64,000 bases of DNA. Origin: Fictibacillus nanhaiensis. Its GTDB lineage: Bacteria > Bacillota > Bacilli > Bacillales > Fictibacillaceae. Below the pieces are notes generated by a model, which was not told the origin of the DNA, ran no database searches, and was given only the letters and a program-made list of their open reading frames with translations. Each line of letters starts with the position of its first letter. Within the stretch, counting starts at the first letter, position 1. The stretch is from positions 124,001 to 188,000 of the forward strand of contig NZ_JAMBOD010000007.1 in NCBI RefSeq assembly GCF_023715445.1. Direction: 5' to 3'. This document shows positions 51,943 to 59,964 of the stretch, piece by piece. The position numbers were made by a program, and so were the translations under genes.

Positions 51943-53196
51943 TTATTTCTTTAGTATCTCTTCAGATTTCTTGTCGAAAGCATCCATTTCTTTTTGAACA
52001 TCTGCTCCGCCACGGTAGATTCTCTCAAAGCTCTTTAAATAACTTTGAGAAATTTCTTCCCATTGTTTAATAACAGGCACTGGTTGAGCAGTTTTCATCT
52101 GTTCACCAAACGCTTTGTAATATTCATTTCCAGTTAGAGACTCATCTTCCCAAGCTTTTTGTGCAGCAGGAAGTGAGTTCGTCATTTCCATCCATTTTAT
52201 TTGAGTTTCAGCTTTGCTCATGAAGGCTGCGAACTTTACTGCTTCTTTCTCATTTTTTGTATACTCAAATACGGATAAGTTAGATCCGCCAAGTGTCGAG
52301 ATGTTGTTTTCTTTTGCTGGAAGAACAGCTGTTGACCATTTACCTTCAATATCTGGCGCCTGGTCGTTGATCAATTTTATCATCCATGGACCACTGATGA
52401 ACATAGGAAGAATACCATCACCACGGAATGCTTGGATAATGTCGATTCCTAAGTCGTCCTTGGGAGTGGCTCCATCTTCAAAGAAACTGTTCAAGTACTC
52501 GATGGATTCAACAAATTTTGGATCGTTAAATTTAGCTTCGTTGTCCGGTCCAAGCAATTCTGCACCGTTTTGGCGAGCGAACATGAAACCTAAGCTCTGT
52601 TCTTTTGCGTCAATACTGATTCCATATTTCCCTTTACCACGGTCAGCAAGCTTGTCCGCAGCATCTTTTAACTCTTCCCAAGTCTTTGGTGCTTCTTTAT
52701 AACCTGCTTCTTCTAGCAGGTCAGTACGGTAGTAGAGTACGCGTGTATCGATGTACCAAGGAACCCCAACCATCTTGTCTTCGTATTTTGTTGTTTCAAC
52801 TGAACCTTCAAAGAAATTTTTCGGATCAAGTTCAGGGTGATCTTTCACAAATGGTGTTAAATCTTTTAACGCGCCTGCAGCACCGAATTCTGGAATCCAA
52901 GTTGTCCCCATCTGAATAACATCAGGTCCTTTTTTGGATGCCACAGCCGTTAACAGTTTATCATGTGCCTGATCCCAAGGAAGAGCTTGTACTTTTACAT
53001 CAATCTTCGGATTTTCCTTTTCAAATTCTTCAGCGATCTTAGGAAGGGATTTGGCTTCTTCTCCCATGCCCCAAACTGTTAATGTTGTCTTACCTTCTTC
53101 ATTTGAACCGGAAGAGCAGCCTGCAAGTGCTCCAGAAAGGACTAGAGCTCCAACCATTGATGTTACCATTGACTTTTTAAACCAATGCTTTTTCAT
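51943..53196 (-). CDS. Sugar ABC transporter substrate-binding lipoprotein
   Basis: A 417-residue family 1 solute-binding protein. The lipoprotein signal MKKHWFKKSMVTSMVGALVL ends in the lipobox ALAGC (Cys26). The mature part begins TLTVWGMGEEAKSLPKIAEEFE and contains GPDVIQMGTTWIPEFGAAGAL, typical of maltose/oligosaccharide binders. Context (phosphorylase, LacI, operator) predicts a sophorooligosaccharide binder like the Listeria innocua protein known to bind beta-1,2-glucooligosaccharides. GGGGG precedes ATG 53196; the upstream extension to 53247 is in the leader. Confidence 0.88.
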   Translation of the reverse strand: MKKHWFKKSMVTSMVGALVLSGALAGCSSGSNEEGKTTLTVWGMGEEAKSLPKIAEEFEKENPKIDVKVQALPWDQAHDKLLTAVASKKGPDVIQMGTTWIPEFGAAGALKDLTPFVKDHPELDPKNFFEGSVETTKYEDKMVGVPWYIDTRVLYYRTDLLEEAGYKEAPKTWEELKDAADKLADRGKGKYGISIDAKEQSLGFMFARQNGAELLGPDNEAKFNDPKFVESIEYLNSFFEDGATPKDDLGIDIIQAFRGDGILPMFISGPWMIKLINDQAPDIEGKWSTAVLPAKENNISTLGGSNLSVFEYTKNEKEAVKFAAFMSKAETQIKWMEMTNSLPAAQKAWEDESLTGNEYYKAFGEQMKTAQPVPVIKQWEEISQSYLKSFERIYRGGADVQKEMDAFDKKSEEILKK

Positions 53197-53304
53197 TTGT
53201 TTTCCCCCTAAAGTTTGCTTAATAGTTGTCATGGAATCCATCCACAACTTGGTAAGAAAGCAATTCTTTTTTTAAATACCCTGAACTTTTTTGAATTTCC
53301 AGTT

Positions 53305-53314
53305 GAAACGTTTC
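53305..53314 (-). promoter_or_regulatory. LacI-type operator GAAACGTTTC, ABC operon (O2)
   Basis: A perfect palindrome, followed on the plus strand by GAT, at about +4 to +13 of the ABC operon promoter on the minus strand; a repressor bound here would block initiation. Confidence 0.8.
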
Positions 53315-53323
53315 GATAAGCAC

Positions 53324-53352
53324 ATTATAATTCAACTTGTAATCGTTTTCAA
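53324..53352 (-). promoter_or_regulatory. SigA-type promoter of the ABC operon
   Basis: On the minus strand TTGAAA (53352-53347) and TATAAT (53329-53324) are separated by exactly 17 bases, about 130 bases upstream of the binding-protein start. Confidence 0.75.
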
Positions 53353-53446
53353 CACCCGAAATAAAAAATAATTTTACTTCCATTATTTGTTGAAAACAAA
53401 AGGGGATAAAGTTAATTTCATTTCTGTTCTATAAGGCGCAGGAAAA

Positions 53447-53475
53447 TTGACACTATTCAAAATACGCTTTATAAT
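53447..53475 (+). promoter_or_regulatory. SigA-type promoter of the phosphorylase gene
   Basis: A perfect TTGACA (53447-53452), a 17-base spacer and a perfect TATAAT (53470-53475). A start is expected near 53482, just before operator O3. Confidence 0.85.
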
Positions 53476-53491
53476 CGCCTTGAATTCGATA

Positions 53492-53501
53492 GAAACGTTT
53501 C
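53492..53501 (+). promoter_or_regulatory. LacI-type operator GAAACGTTTC, phosphorylase (O3)
   Basis: A perfect palindrome followed by GAT, at about +10 to +20 relative to the predicted start of the consensus promoter. Such a strong promoter with an operator just downstream indicates tight repression. Confidence 0.8.
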
Positions 53502-53585
53502 GATGGTTGCGTGGAAATTGAACCCCTTTATCCGTCGGACTAAGGGATGTGGCATTTTATTAAATTAAGAATTGAGGGGTAATTG

Positions 53586-56500
53586 ATGACAACGATAACG
53601 AAAGGAAACTTTGAAATCAAAGCCGGTGACATTCGATTTGCATTTTTAAACTCTGGTGATATTTTCGAAGTTTCTCATAATGGTACGATGATCAACCAAT
53701 GGTTGAGCAATCCGATCGATGGCGCACTAAATAACCTCTATCTTCGTCTTTTTCAGCCAGAGGAAATAATAGTAACTCCGTTGTTAGGTACTTGTTCAAA
53801 AAGTACAGTTTCTCATACTGACAGCCAAGTAGTTTGGGAAGGATCGTTTAAAAGCGTTTCATATAAAGTCACCTTTTCGTTGACCGAAAAAGCAATCTGG
53901 TTCTGGAATATAGAGCTTCATGGTACTGGCGTAAAAGCAGACATCATCTATGGACAAGATGTTGGTCTCGCACATAAAGGGGCAGTACGGACGAACGAAG
54001 CGTTCATCGCTCAATATGTAGACCATCAAGTGTTTGAAAATGAAACGTTGGGCTATGTTGTTTGTTCCCGTCAGAACCAGCCAAACGGGAGTGCTTTTCC
54101 ATACTTGCAGCAAGGTTCTCTTACGAAAGCAGCCGGTTTTGCGACGGACGGTTTTCAATTCTTTGGTACTTCCTATAAAGAGACGGATATACCTGAAGCA
54201 CTCTACCAAGAAAATCTTCCAAACGAAGTGTATCAATATGAATTTGCCTATATTGCCCTTCAATCTGAAGCAGTTGAACTGCAAGGAAAAGAACAGTTTG
54301 TGTTTTATGGATGCTTTAAAGAGGATCATCCAGAAGCAATCAATTCTGTTGAATTTACTGATGATATACTGGATGCCTGGAAAGATGTGCAATCACAAAG
54401 CAAAAATGAACCTATCTATCTACCAAAAGTGGGATTGAACACAAACTTTGCTGGAACATTGAATACAGAAGACCTCAGTATGTGTGAAGTTGATGAGCTC
54501 TTCCCCGATAGAATTTTAGAAGAGTATGAAGGCGACAAGCTATTGTCTTTCTTCACACCAACATACGAACACATCGTGTTAAAAGAAAAAGAAAGAATCG
54601 TAGAACGGCCGCATGGACACATCCTTGTGACGGGCAACAACGTACATTTAAAAGAAGATACCCTCTCAACAACGTCTTATATGTACGGAATTTTCAACTC
54701 ACAGCTTGTTGTTGGAAACACTTCTTTTCATAAGATGCTGACAAACGCACGCAATGCACTGAACGTGATGAAGACTTCCGGTCAGCGCATTTATGTTGAG
54801 CTTGACGGAAAGCTGCATCTGCTGACCATGCCATCTCTATTTGAAATGGGCTTTAACTACACACGCTGGTTCTACAAAACAGAAAAAGAAATGTTTATCA
54901 TTACGAACTTTACAACGGTTGATACACCGGAAGTAGAATTGCAAGTGAAATCCCAGAGCGGAAAGAAATACCGTTTTGTTGTAACGAATCAAGTGCTGAT
55001 GAACAACCAGGAATACGAAGTGCCATTTAAGATGGAAAAAAAGGGAGATGTATTGTCGTTCTATGCAGACGCTTCATCCGACAGTGCGAACACATATAAG
55101 AATTTAAGCTATCGGATGAAAGTAACGGGAACAGAGATGGAAGTGACGGATGAAACCATTTTTGGTGAGAACATTGATCCCCTTTCTGCTTCACTCGTTG
55201 TTTGTGACCTGGCGCCAACACGTGTATGGACTTTAACGGTACAAGGTTTGATCGATGGAAAGGTAATTCCTTTTACAGAAAAAGAGGCCGAAGTTGAAAT
55301 CGAACGTTATCGTAAATTTATAAAAAATACAAACCGTGGCTTTCATCTATCAAAGAATGGGGAAGAAACAGCACCGCTTCAGAAAATGAATGCATTGGCA
55401 CACTGGTACACGCACAACATGCTGATTCATTATTCCGTTCCCCACGGATTGGAACAATACGGCGGAGCGGCATGGGGTACACGGGATGTGTGTCAGGGGC
55501 CTGCTGAATATTTTCTGGCAACACAACATTATGAAGCAGTAAAAGAAATTTTGCTGACCGTATATTCACATCAATACGAAACAACAGGGAACTGGCCGCA
55601 ATGGTTCATGTTTGATCAGTATTTCAAGATTCAGCAGGATGAATCGCACGGTGATATTATCGTTTGGCCCTTAAAAGCGGTAACCGATTATCTAGCAGCA
55701 ACAAACGATTTTACGATCCTGGATGAAGAGATTCCTTATACAGACAAATCATTTGGGTTTACTGAAAAGAGCTATTCGTTATTCAATCACATTCAAAAAC
55801 AGATCGATTATATAAAGGCGAACTTTTTACATGACACTCACTTGTCTTCCTACGGTGACGGGGACTGGGATGATACGCTCCAGCCAGCAAACCCTCAGCT
55901 TAAAAAGTTCATGGTAAGTTCATGGACCGTCGCATTAACGTATCAAGTGATGACACAGTTCTCTGGTTTACTGAACAATGTGAACGAAGATAAGTCACTT
56001 GAAGTAGGAAGGCTCGCTCAAAATATTAAAGCAGATTATCAAAAATATATCCTCAGCCATGATGTAATCCCTGGGTTTGTTTTTATGGAAAATGCAGAAG
56101 AGCCAAAGCTTATGCTGCACCCAAGCGATAAAACAACAGGAATTAACTACAGATTGCTGCCAATGACCCGCAGTATGATTGCAGAACTTTTAACACCTGA
56201 ACAGGCGGTACAACATCTAGAGGTAATCATGGATAATTTTTATTGTCCCGACGGTGTGAGATTGATGGACAAGCCGGCACACTACAAAGGCGGTGTAAGT
56301 ACACACTTTAAGCGTGCAGAACAAGCGTCAAACTTTGGACGTGAAATCGGTTTGCAATACGTTCATGCTCACATTCGATTTGTTGAAGCGATGGCGAAAC
56401 TCGGGAAGTCTGACGAAGTTTGGAGCGGTCTCGAAAAAATCAATCCGGTCATGATTCAAGATAAAGTTCCAAATGCAGAAAGACGTCAAAGCAATGCATA

Positions 56501-56927
56501 CTTCAGCAGTTCAGACGGTGATTTTAAAACGCGTTACGAAGCACAGGAACGTTTCGGAGAACTGAAAGTAGGTAAAGCGAAAGTAAAAGGGGGATGGCGC
56601 ATCTATTCTTCTGGTCCTGGGATCTACATGAACCAGTTGATCTCCAACTGTTTAGGAATTCGTCCACAAGGTAAAGATCTCATTATTGACCCTGTTCTTC
56701 CAGAAGACATGGACGGATTAGAATTTGAATATATGCTTGATGAAAAGCCTGTAACGTTTGTCTATCGAAATCGCGGAGATGAAAGCTGCCGTCTTGTATT
56801 AAATGATAAAGAAATAAAAATAGAAACTTACCAAAATCTTTATCGTGATGGCGGTGTAGTCGTTAATCGTTCCGATTTCGTCAGCCAGTTGAATGAAGTG
56901 CAAAATACTGTGGAGATTTATTCGTAA
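53586..56927 (+). CDS. 1,2-beta-oligoglucan phosphorylase (GH94-type)
   Basis: A 1113-residue cytoplasmic phosphorylase. An N-terminal beta-sandwich (to about 290), linker and (alpha/alpha)6 barrel are expected. The motifs GLEQYGGAAWGTRDVCQGP, YSHQYETTGNWPQWFMFD, YGDGDWDDTLQPA (residues 756-768, with the catalytic Asp of this loop) and VSTHFKRAEQASNFGREIGL follow the Listeria innocua Lin1839 (SOGP) pattern as I recall it. The reaction is sophorooligosaccharide plus phosphate to alpha-glucose 1-phosphate plus a shortened chain. Length is close to that enzyme (about 1086). ATG 53586 follows GAGGGG. Divergent from the ABC operon, and lacI follows. Confidence 0.85.
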   Translation: MTTITKGNFEIKAGDIRFAFLNSGDIFEVSHNGTMINQWLSNPIDGALNNLYLRLFQPEEIIVTPLLGTCSKSTVSHTDSQVVWEGSFKSVSYKVTFSLTEKAIWFWNIELHGTGVKADIIYGQDVGLAHKGAVRTNEAFIAQYVDHQVFENETLGYVVCSRQNQPNGSAFPYLQQGSLTKAAGFATDGFQFFGTSYKETDIPEALYQENLPNEVYQYEFAYIALQSEAVELQGKEQFVFYGCFKEDHPEAINSVEFTDDILDAWKDVQSQSKNEPIYLPKVGLNTNFAGTLNTEDLSMCEVDELFPDRILEEYEGDKLLSFFTPTYEHIVLKEKERIVERPHGHILVTGNNVHLKEDTLSTTSYMYGIFNSQLVVGNTSFHKMLTNARNALNVMKTSGQRIYVELDGKLHLLTMPSLFEMGFNYTRWFYKTEKEMFIITNFTTVDTPEVELQVKSQSGKKYRFVVTNQVLMNNQEYEVPFKMEKKGDVLSFYADASSDSANTYKNLSYRMKVTGTEMEVTDETIFGENIDPLSASLVVCDLAPTRVWTLTVQGLIDGKVIPFTEKEAEVEIERYRKFIKNTNRGFHLSKNGEETAPLQKMNALAHWYTHNMLIHYSVPHGLEQYGGAAWGTRDVCQGPAEYFLATQHYEAVKEILLTVYSHQYETTGNWPQWFMFDQYFKIQQDESHGDIIVWPLKAVTDYLAATNDFTILDEEIPYTDKSFGFTEKSYSLFNHIQKQIDYIKANFLHDTHLSSYGDGDWDDTLQPANPQLKKFMVSSWTVALTYQVMTQFSGLLNNVNEDKSLEVGRLAQNIKADYQKYILSHDVIPGFVFMENAEEPKLMLHPSDKTTGINYRLLPMTRSMIAELLTPEQAVQHLEVIMDNFYCPDGVRLMDKPAHYKGGVSTHFKRAEQASNFGREIGLQYVHAHIRFVEAMAKLGKSDEVWSGLEKINPVMIQDKVPNAERRQSNAYFSSSDGDFKTRYEAQERFGELKVGKAKVKGGWRIYSSGPGIYMNQLISNCLGIRPQGKDLIIDPVLPEDMDGLEFEYMLDEKPVTFVYRNRGDESCRLVLNDKEIKIETYQNLYRDGGVVVNRSDFVSQLNEVQNTVEIYS

Positions 56928-56944
56928 TCATTCGGTATAATAAA

Positions 56945-56958
56945 GGAAAACGTTTACA
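56945..56958 (+). promoter_or_regulatory. Operator-like GGAAAACGTTTACA before lacI (O4)
   Basis: Shares the AAACGTTT core with O1-O3 but is less symmetrical; it also fits a cre (CcpA) pattern. It lies just after TATAAT (56936-56941) and may mediate autoregulation or catabolite control. Confidence 0.5.
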
Positions 56959-56978
56959 GAAAGAGATAGGAGAGAATT

Positions 56979-57947
56979 TTGTTGGTAAGTATTAAAGACA
57001 TTGCGAAAAAAGCAGGTGTTTCCATATCCACGGTCTCCTATGCGTTAAATGGAAGTCCGAAAGTAACAAAGGAAACATCTGAACGAATTCAAGCTATTGC
57101 AAAAGAACTAAATTATATACCTAGTGCTGCTGCACGTTCATTGAAAAAAAGAGAAACAAAGATTATAGGAATCTATCTTACAAATTACAGCGGTGCTTTC
57201 TATGGACAGCTTCTTCAAGGAATGATGGAAACGCTAAGTGAGAACGGGTATGAGCTGATCGTCTGCAGCGGAAAAGAGTCACACCGGTTCTTGCCGGAGA
57301 GAATGATAGACGGTGCAATCATTTTAGATGCGACATACGAGACAGAAGAACTGCTCAGCCATGCCGAGCGAGGACATAAACTGGTGGTGATGGACCGGCG
57401 AATGGATCATCCGAACATCTCTCAAGTCCTGCTCGACAACAAAGCAGGAGCAACCCTAGCAATCGACCATTTAGCTGAAAAAGGTCATCGTAAAATCTAT
57501 GTTGTGAAAGGGCCTGAAATATCGTTCGATGCACGGCAAAGGTTAGCAGCCGTACAAAAGGCCGTTCAACGCTACTCACATATTGAATACGTTGAACTTG
57601 AGGGTGACTTTAACAAGCCTTCTGGAGAAATAGCAGCAAAGAAAATTCATCAGGACTTTAAAGAGCCAGTCGGAGTATTTTGTTTAAACGATGAGATGGC
57701 AATCGGGATGTATAACTATTTGAGCCGGACCAATTTACGCGTCGGTGAAGACGTTCATATTATCGGTTTTGATAATATCGAAGTATCTCAATATATACAG
57801 CCGCGGTTAGCAACGATCAACTATTCAAAGCATAAATGGGGAGCACTTGCCTCTGAACTGCTACTTAATCTGATCAAGAAGAAAAAACCTGAACACGAAC
57901 GAATTAATGTAAGCTTTGTGGAAGGTGATTCGGTGAAAAACCGGTAA
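56979..57947 (+). CDS. LacI family transcriptional regulator
   Basis: A 322-residue regulator: N-terminal LacI HTH (SIKDIAKKAGVSISTVSYALNG) with hinge helix ELNYIPSAAARSLK, then a periplasmic-binding-protein-like effector domain. AGGAGAG suits TTG 56979 or the adjacent TTG 56982. Its position directly after the phosphorylase and the four shared operators make it the likely repressor of the beta-1,2-glucan genes, with a sophorooligosaccharide probably acting as inducer (inference). Confidence 0.87.
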   Translation: MLVSIKDIAKKAGVSISTVSYALNGSPKVTKETSERIQAIAKELNYIPSAAARSLKKRETKIIGIYLTNYSGAFYGQLLQGMMETLSENGYELIVCSGKESHRFLPERMIDGAIILDATYETEELLSHAERGHKLVVMDRRMDHPNISQVLLDNKAGATLAIDHLAEKGHRKIYVVKGPEISFDARQRLAAVQKAVQRYSHIEYVELEGDFNKPSGEIAAKKIHQDFKEPVGVFCLNDEMAIGMYNYLSRTNLRVGEDVHIIGFDNIEVSQYIQPRLATINYSKHKWGALASELLLNLIKKKKPEHERINVSFVEGDSVKNR

Positions 57948-57964
57948 TAATTTTAGATTGATTA

Positions 57965-58000
57965 AAAAAAGCTTGAGCGTCCTGCTCAAGCTGATTTTTT
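57965..58000 (+). terminator. Rho-independent terminator after lacI
   Basis: AGCTTGAGC (57970-57978) pairs perfectly with GCTCAAGCT (57984-57992), then a T run. Confidence 0.9.
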
Positions 58001-58100
58001 GTCGAAAAGCCTATAAATTACAATTCAGGGCTTATAAAATAAGAATTACGGCCTATAAAATTTATTTACGGCCCATAAACCAAAAATTACAGCCTGGAAA
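57998..58100 (+). repeat. Phased intergenic array, GCCTATAAA family, copy 2
   Basis: Units start at 58009 (GCCTATAAA), 58030 (GCTTATAAA), 58051 (GCCTATAAA), 58071 (GCCCATAAA) and 58092 (GCCTGGAAA): steps 21, 21, 20 and 21. It is headed by TTTGTCGAA (57998-58006) exactly as copy 1 at 11624. The array lies between two terminators, 3' of lacI and of the convergent 58206 gene. Confidence 0.9.
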
Positions 58101-58170
58101 TTGAGATATTATAAATGTTTTTTCACCTTATTTAGAAATGGTCGTTACTCCGAAAAATCTTATAAAATCA

Positions 58171-58202
58171 AAAAAGCTTGAGCATATCGCTCCAGCTTTT
58201 TT
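58171..58202. terminator. Bidirectional terminator between convergent genes
   Basis: AAAAGCTTGAGC pairs with GCTCCAGCTTTT with one mismatch; A- and T-rich flanks on both sides. Confidence 0.85.
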
Positions 58203-58205
58203 AAA

Positions 58206-58655
58206 TTAATGAGAGCCTCGGTATCTCCTATTACTTCCTCTAGGCTCATCTGGTTCTGGCTCTATTTTTCTTTTTCTTTTTAGAATGGTGTAACTGTAAC
58301 AAAAACCGATGGAGCAGGTGATGCTGTAGCCGAATATAGCAAAAAGGTTGGATTCTGCGAAATCCATCCAATAAAAGATCGTAAACCGATAGAGGATAAT
58401 AAATAAAGCTGTTAATAGAATATATAAAAGTAATCGAATTCTAAGTCTTATCCAGAATTTAGTAGCTAGTCCTTCCACGATAAAAGCAGTGGGCAACGTG
58501 CAAAACAGGAAGAAAGGAAGGGTTGTGATCACACCGAAAAAAAGACTGAATAACATGCCTTGCCATTCAATTTCTAATATATTCCCGCCTGGAAGAGCAA
58601 AAAAGACGAGAGCTCCTAAAAGTACAGATATAACGGATGCAATGATAAATCTCAT
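58206..58655 (-). CDS. Hypothetical membrane protein (149 aa)
   Basis: 149 residues with four predicted helices (about 2-22, 33-60, 72-95, 107-127) and a charged C-terminal tail (KRKRKIEPEPDEPRG). AAGGAGATAG precedes the ATG. It is adjacent to the VOC gene (2-bp gap) and probably cotranscribed. No family recognised. Confidence 0.65.
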   Translation of the reverse strand: MRFIIASVISVLLGALVFFALPGGNILEIEWQGMLFSLFFGVITTLPFFLFCTLPTAFIVEGLATKFWIRLRIRLLLYILLTALFIILYRFTIFYWMDFAESNLFAIFGYSITCSIGFCYSYTILKRKRKIEPEPDEPRGSNRRYRGSH

Positions 58656-58657
58656 GA

Positions 58658-59047
58658 CTATCTCCTTACTAAAAGTTCAAGTTTCTCTTTCTTATTTTCT
58701 TCATCTTTGTATTCAAACAAACCTAGTCGGTTGCCCCATGGATCAGAAAAAGTAGCCCATTTCAAAGGAACTTCCTCTCGTTCCTGGATTTCGAATTCTT
58801 CTATTTTTAGAAATTCCATTAAGCGTTTTTTCTCAGCATAAATATCAACTACTCCTAATCGTATAGGACCGTTGCCTTCAGTTGGGATGCCTTCTGCTAC
58901 CTGCAGCCAGCAGTTCGGAATCAATTCCCATTCAGCAAATCCTTCATGTGGCGTGAAATCTGGCGCCTTATTTAACAGCGTTTCATAATATCGCTGGCCT
59001 TCTATTATATCAGAAACACGAACCTGTATCGTCATTTCATAGATCAT
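58658..59047 (-). CDS. VOC family (glyoxalase-like) protein
   Basis: A 129-residue single VOC module: MIYEMTIQVRVSDIIEGQRYYETLLN and, at the C-terminus, TFSDPWGNRLGLFEYKDEE, with the Glu metal-ligand position in LFEY. GGGAGG is six bases before ATG 59047. It sits between a kinase-fold gene and the hypothetical membrane protein, probably one unit. Function unknown. Confidence 0.8.
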   Translation of the reverse strand: MIYEMTIQVRVSDIIEGQRYYETLLNKAPDFTPHEGFAEWELIPNCWLQVAEGIPTEGNGPIRLGVVDIYAEKKRLMEFLKIEEFEIQEREEVPLKWATFSDPWGNRLGLFEYKDEENKKEKLELLVRR

Positions 59048-59061
59048 AGGTAAACCTCCCA

Positions 59062-59880
59062 TTATAAGTATTGATCATTCTTTAGGCATTGCCTTATAAG
59101 TAAAACTAATTTTTCTTTTTCATGAACAGGGATGCTTTCGCTTAATCTTGCTGCTGTGACAGGAAGTATCCATTTTTCCAGAGAATCAACAGTGAAATGA
59201 AAAGATTTTCTATAGCTTTTTAAATATTGTCCAGCTAATAGATTTCTTAGGTATATTACCGTTTTATTTTTAAAAAGTTTCATTTCTGCAGGCAATCCGC
59301 CAAATCGCAAAATAATAAGTGTCCGGGCTAGATCAGCCAATCTGGTTCCTTGGGTAGCATCTGCCCAGTCTATTATTACAGGACCACGTTCAGCAAGCAG
59401 TATATTATCCGGATGAAAGTCTCCATGACATAAAGAATTTCCTGACGGAAGTTTAGAGAGCCGTTCAGCTATCAGTGTCTTTTCTGCTTCAGTAAGTTCT
59501 TGTGCCAGTTTGATTTTTCGATGTAATATTTCTTTTTGATAAGGAAAGTTAGACACTTCATTATCGTGTACGAACACTTGTAGTTTTGCCATCTGATTTA
59601 TGAGGGTGAGTGCAGTCCAAGGTTGATTTGATAACTTCTTTGTAAGGGGAGACCCATTTATTCTTTCGTATAATAGAGCGGTTCGTCCATTATGAATTAC
59701 TTTCTCAAAAATAGTTGGTACTGGAAGCCCAGAATCCATCACTGCTTTGCTTCTTAGATATTCATGTTCAATGGAAGAGTCTGAAACACGTTCAAAGAAC
59801 TGTTTGGCAACTGTTTTTTCATCTAGAACAATCACCTGAGCAGTACTGCCTTCACCAATTATTTTTTCAATTTTCATCAT
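59062..59880 (-). CDS. Aminoglycoside phosphotransferase-family protein
   Basis: A 272-residue kinase-fold protein: KIEKIIGEGSTAQVIVLDEKTVAKQF (nucleotide loop and Lys), catalytic SLCHGDFHPDNILLAERGP (HGDxxxxN) and VIIDWADATQGTRLADLA (DxD-type metal site). Substrates of such family members are diverse; resistance is not implied. ATG 59880 has GGAG ten bases upstream. Adjacent to the VOC gene, 14-bp gap. Confidence 0.8.
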   Translation of the reverse strand: MMKIEKIIGEGSTAQVIVLDEKTVAKQFFERVSDSSIEHEYLRSKAVMDSGLPVPTIFEKVIHNGRTALLYERINGSPLTKKLSNQPWTALTLINQMAKLQVFVHDNEVSNFPYQKEILHRKIKLAQELTEAEKTLIAERLSKLPSGNSLCHGDFHPDNILLAERGPVIIDWADATQGTRLADLARTLIILRFGGLPAEMKLFKNKTVIYLRNLLAGQYLKSYRKSFHFTVDSLEKWILPVTAARLSESIPVHEKEKLVLLIRQCLKNDQYL

Positions 59881-59933
59881 GGGAACACAACTCCATTCAC
59901 AACTCATCACATGGATAATTTTAACACAAATAG

Positions 59934-59964
59934 AAAAGCTAACCCAATTTCGGGTTAGCTTTTT
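59934..59964. terminator. Bidirectional terminator overlapping the 3' end of the desulfidase gene
   Basis: AAAAGCTAACCC (59934-59945) pairs perfectly with GGGTTAGCTTTT (59952-59963). The stop codon of the minus-strand gene (59957-59955) lies inside the stem. Confidence 0.85.

Noticed and set aside
52214-52702. 162-aa plus-strand ORF within the ABC binding-protein gene
   Set aside because: It is the antisense of a clear solute-binding protein; the low-complexity composition reflects the opposite strand.
53859-54392. 177-aa minus-strand ORF inside the phosphorylase gene
   Set aside because: Antisense to a convincing GH94 family gene, with no ribosome binding site.
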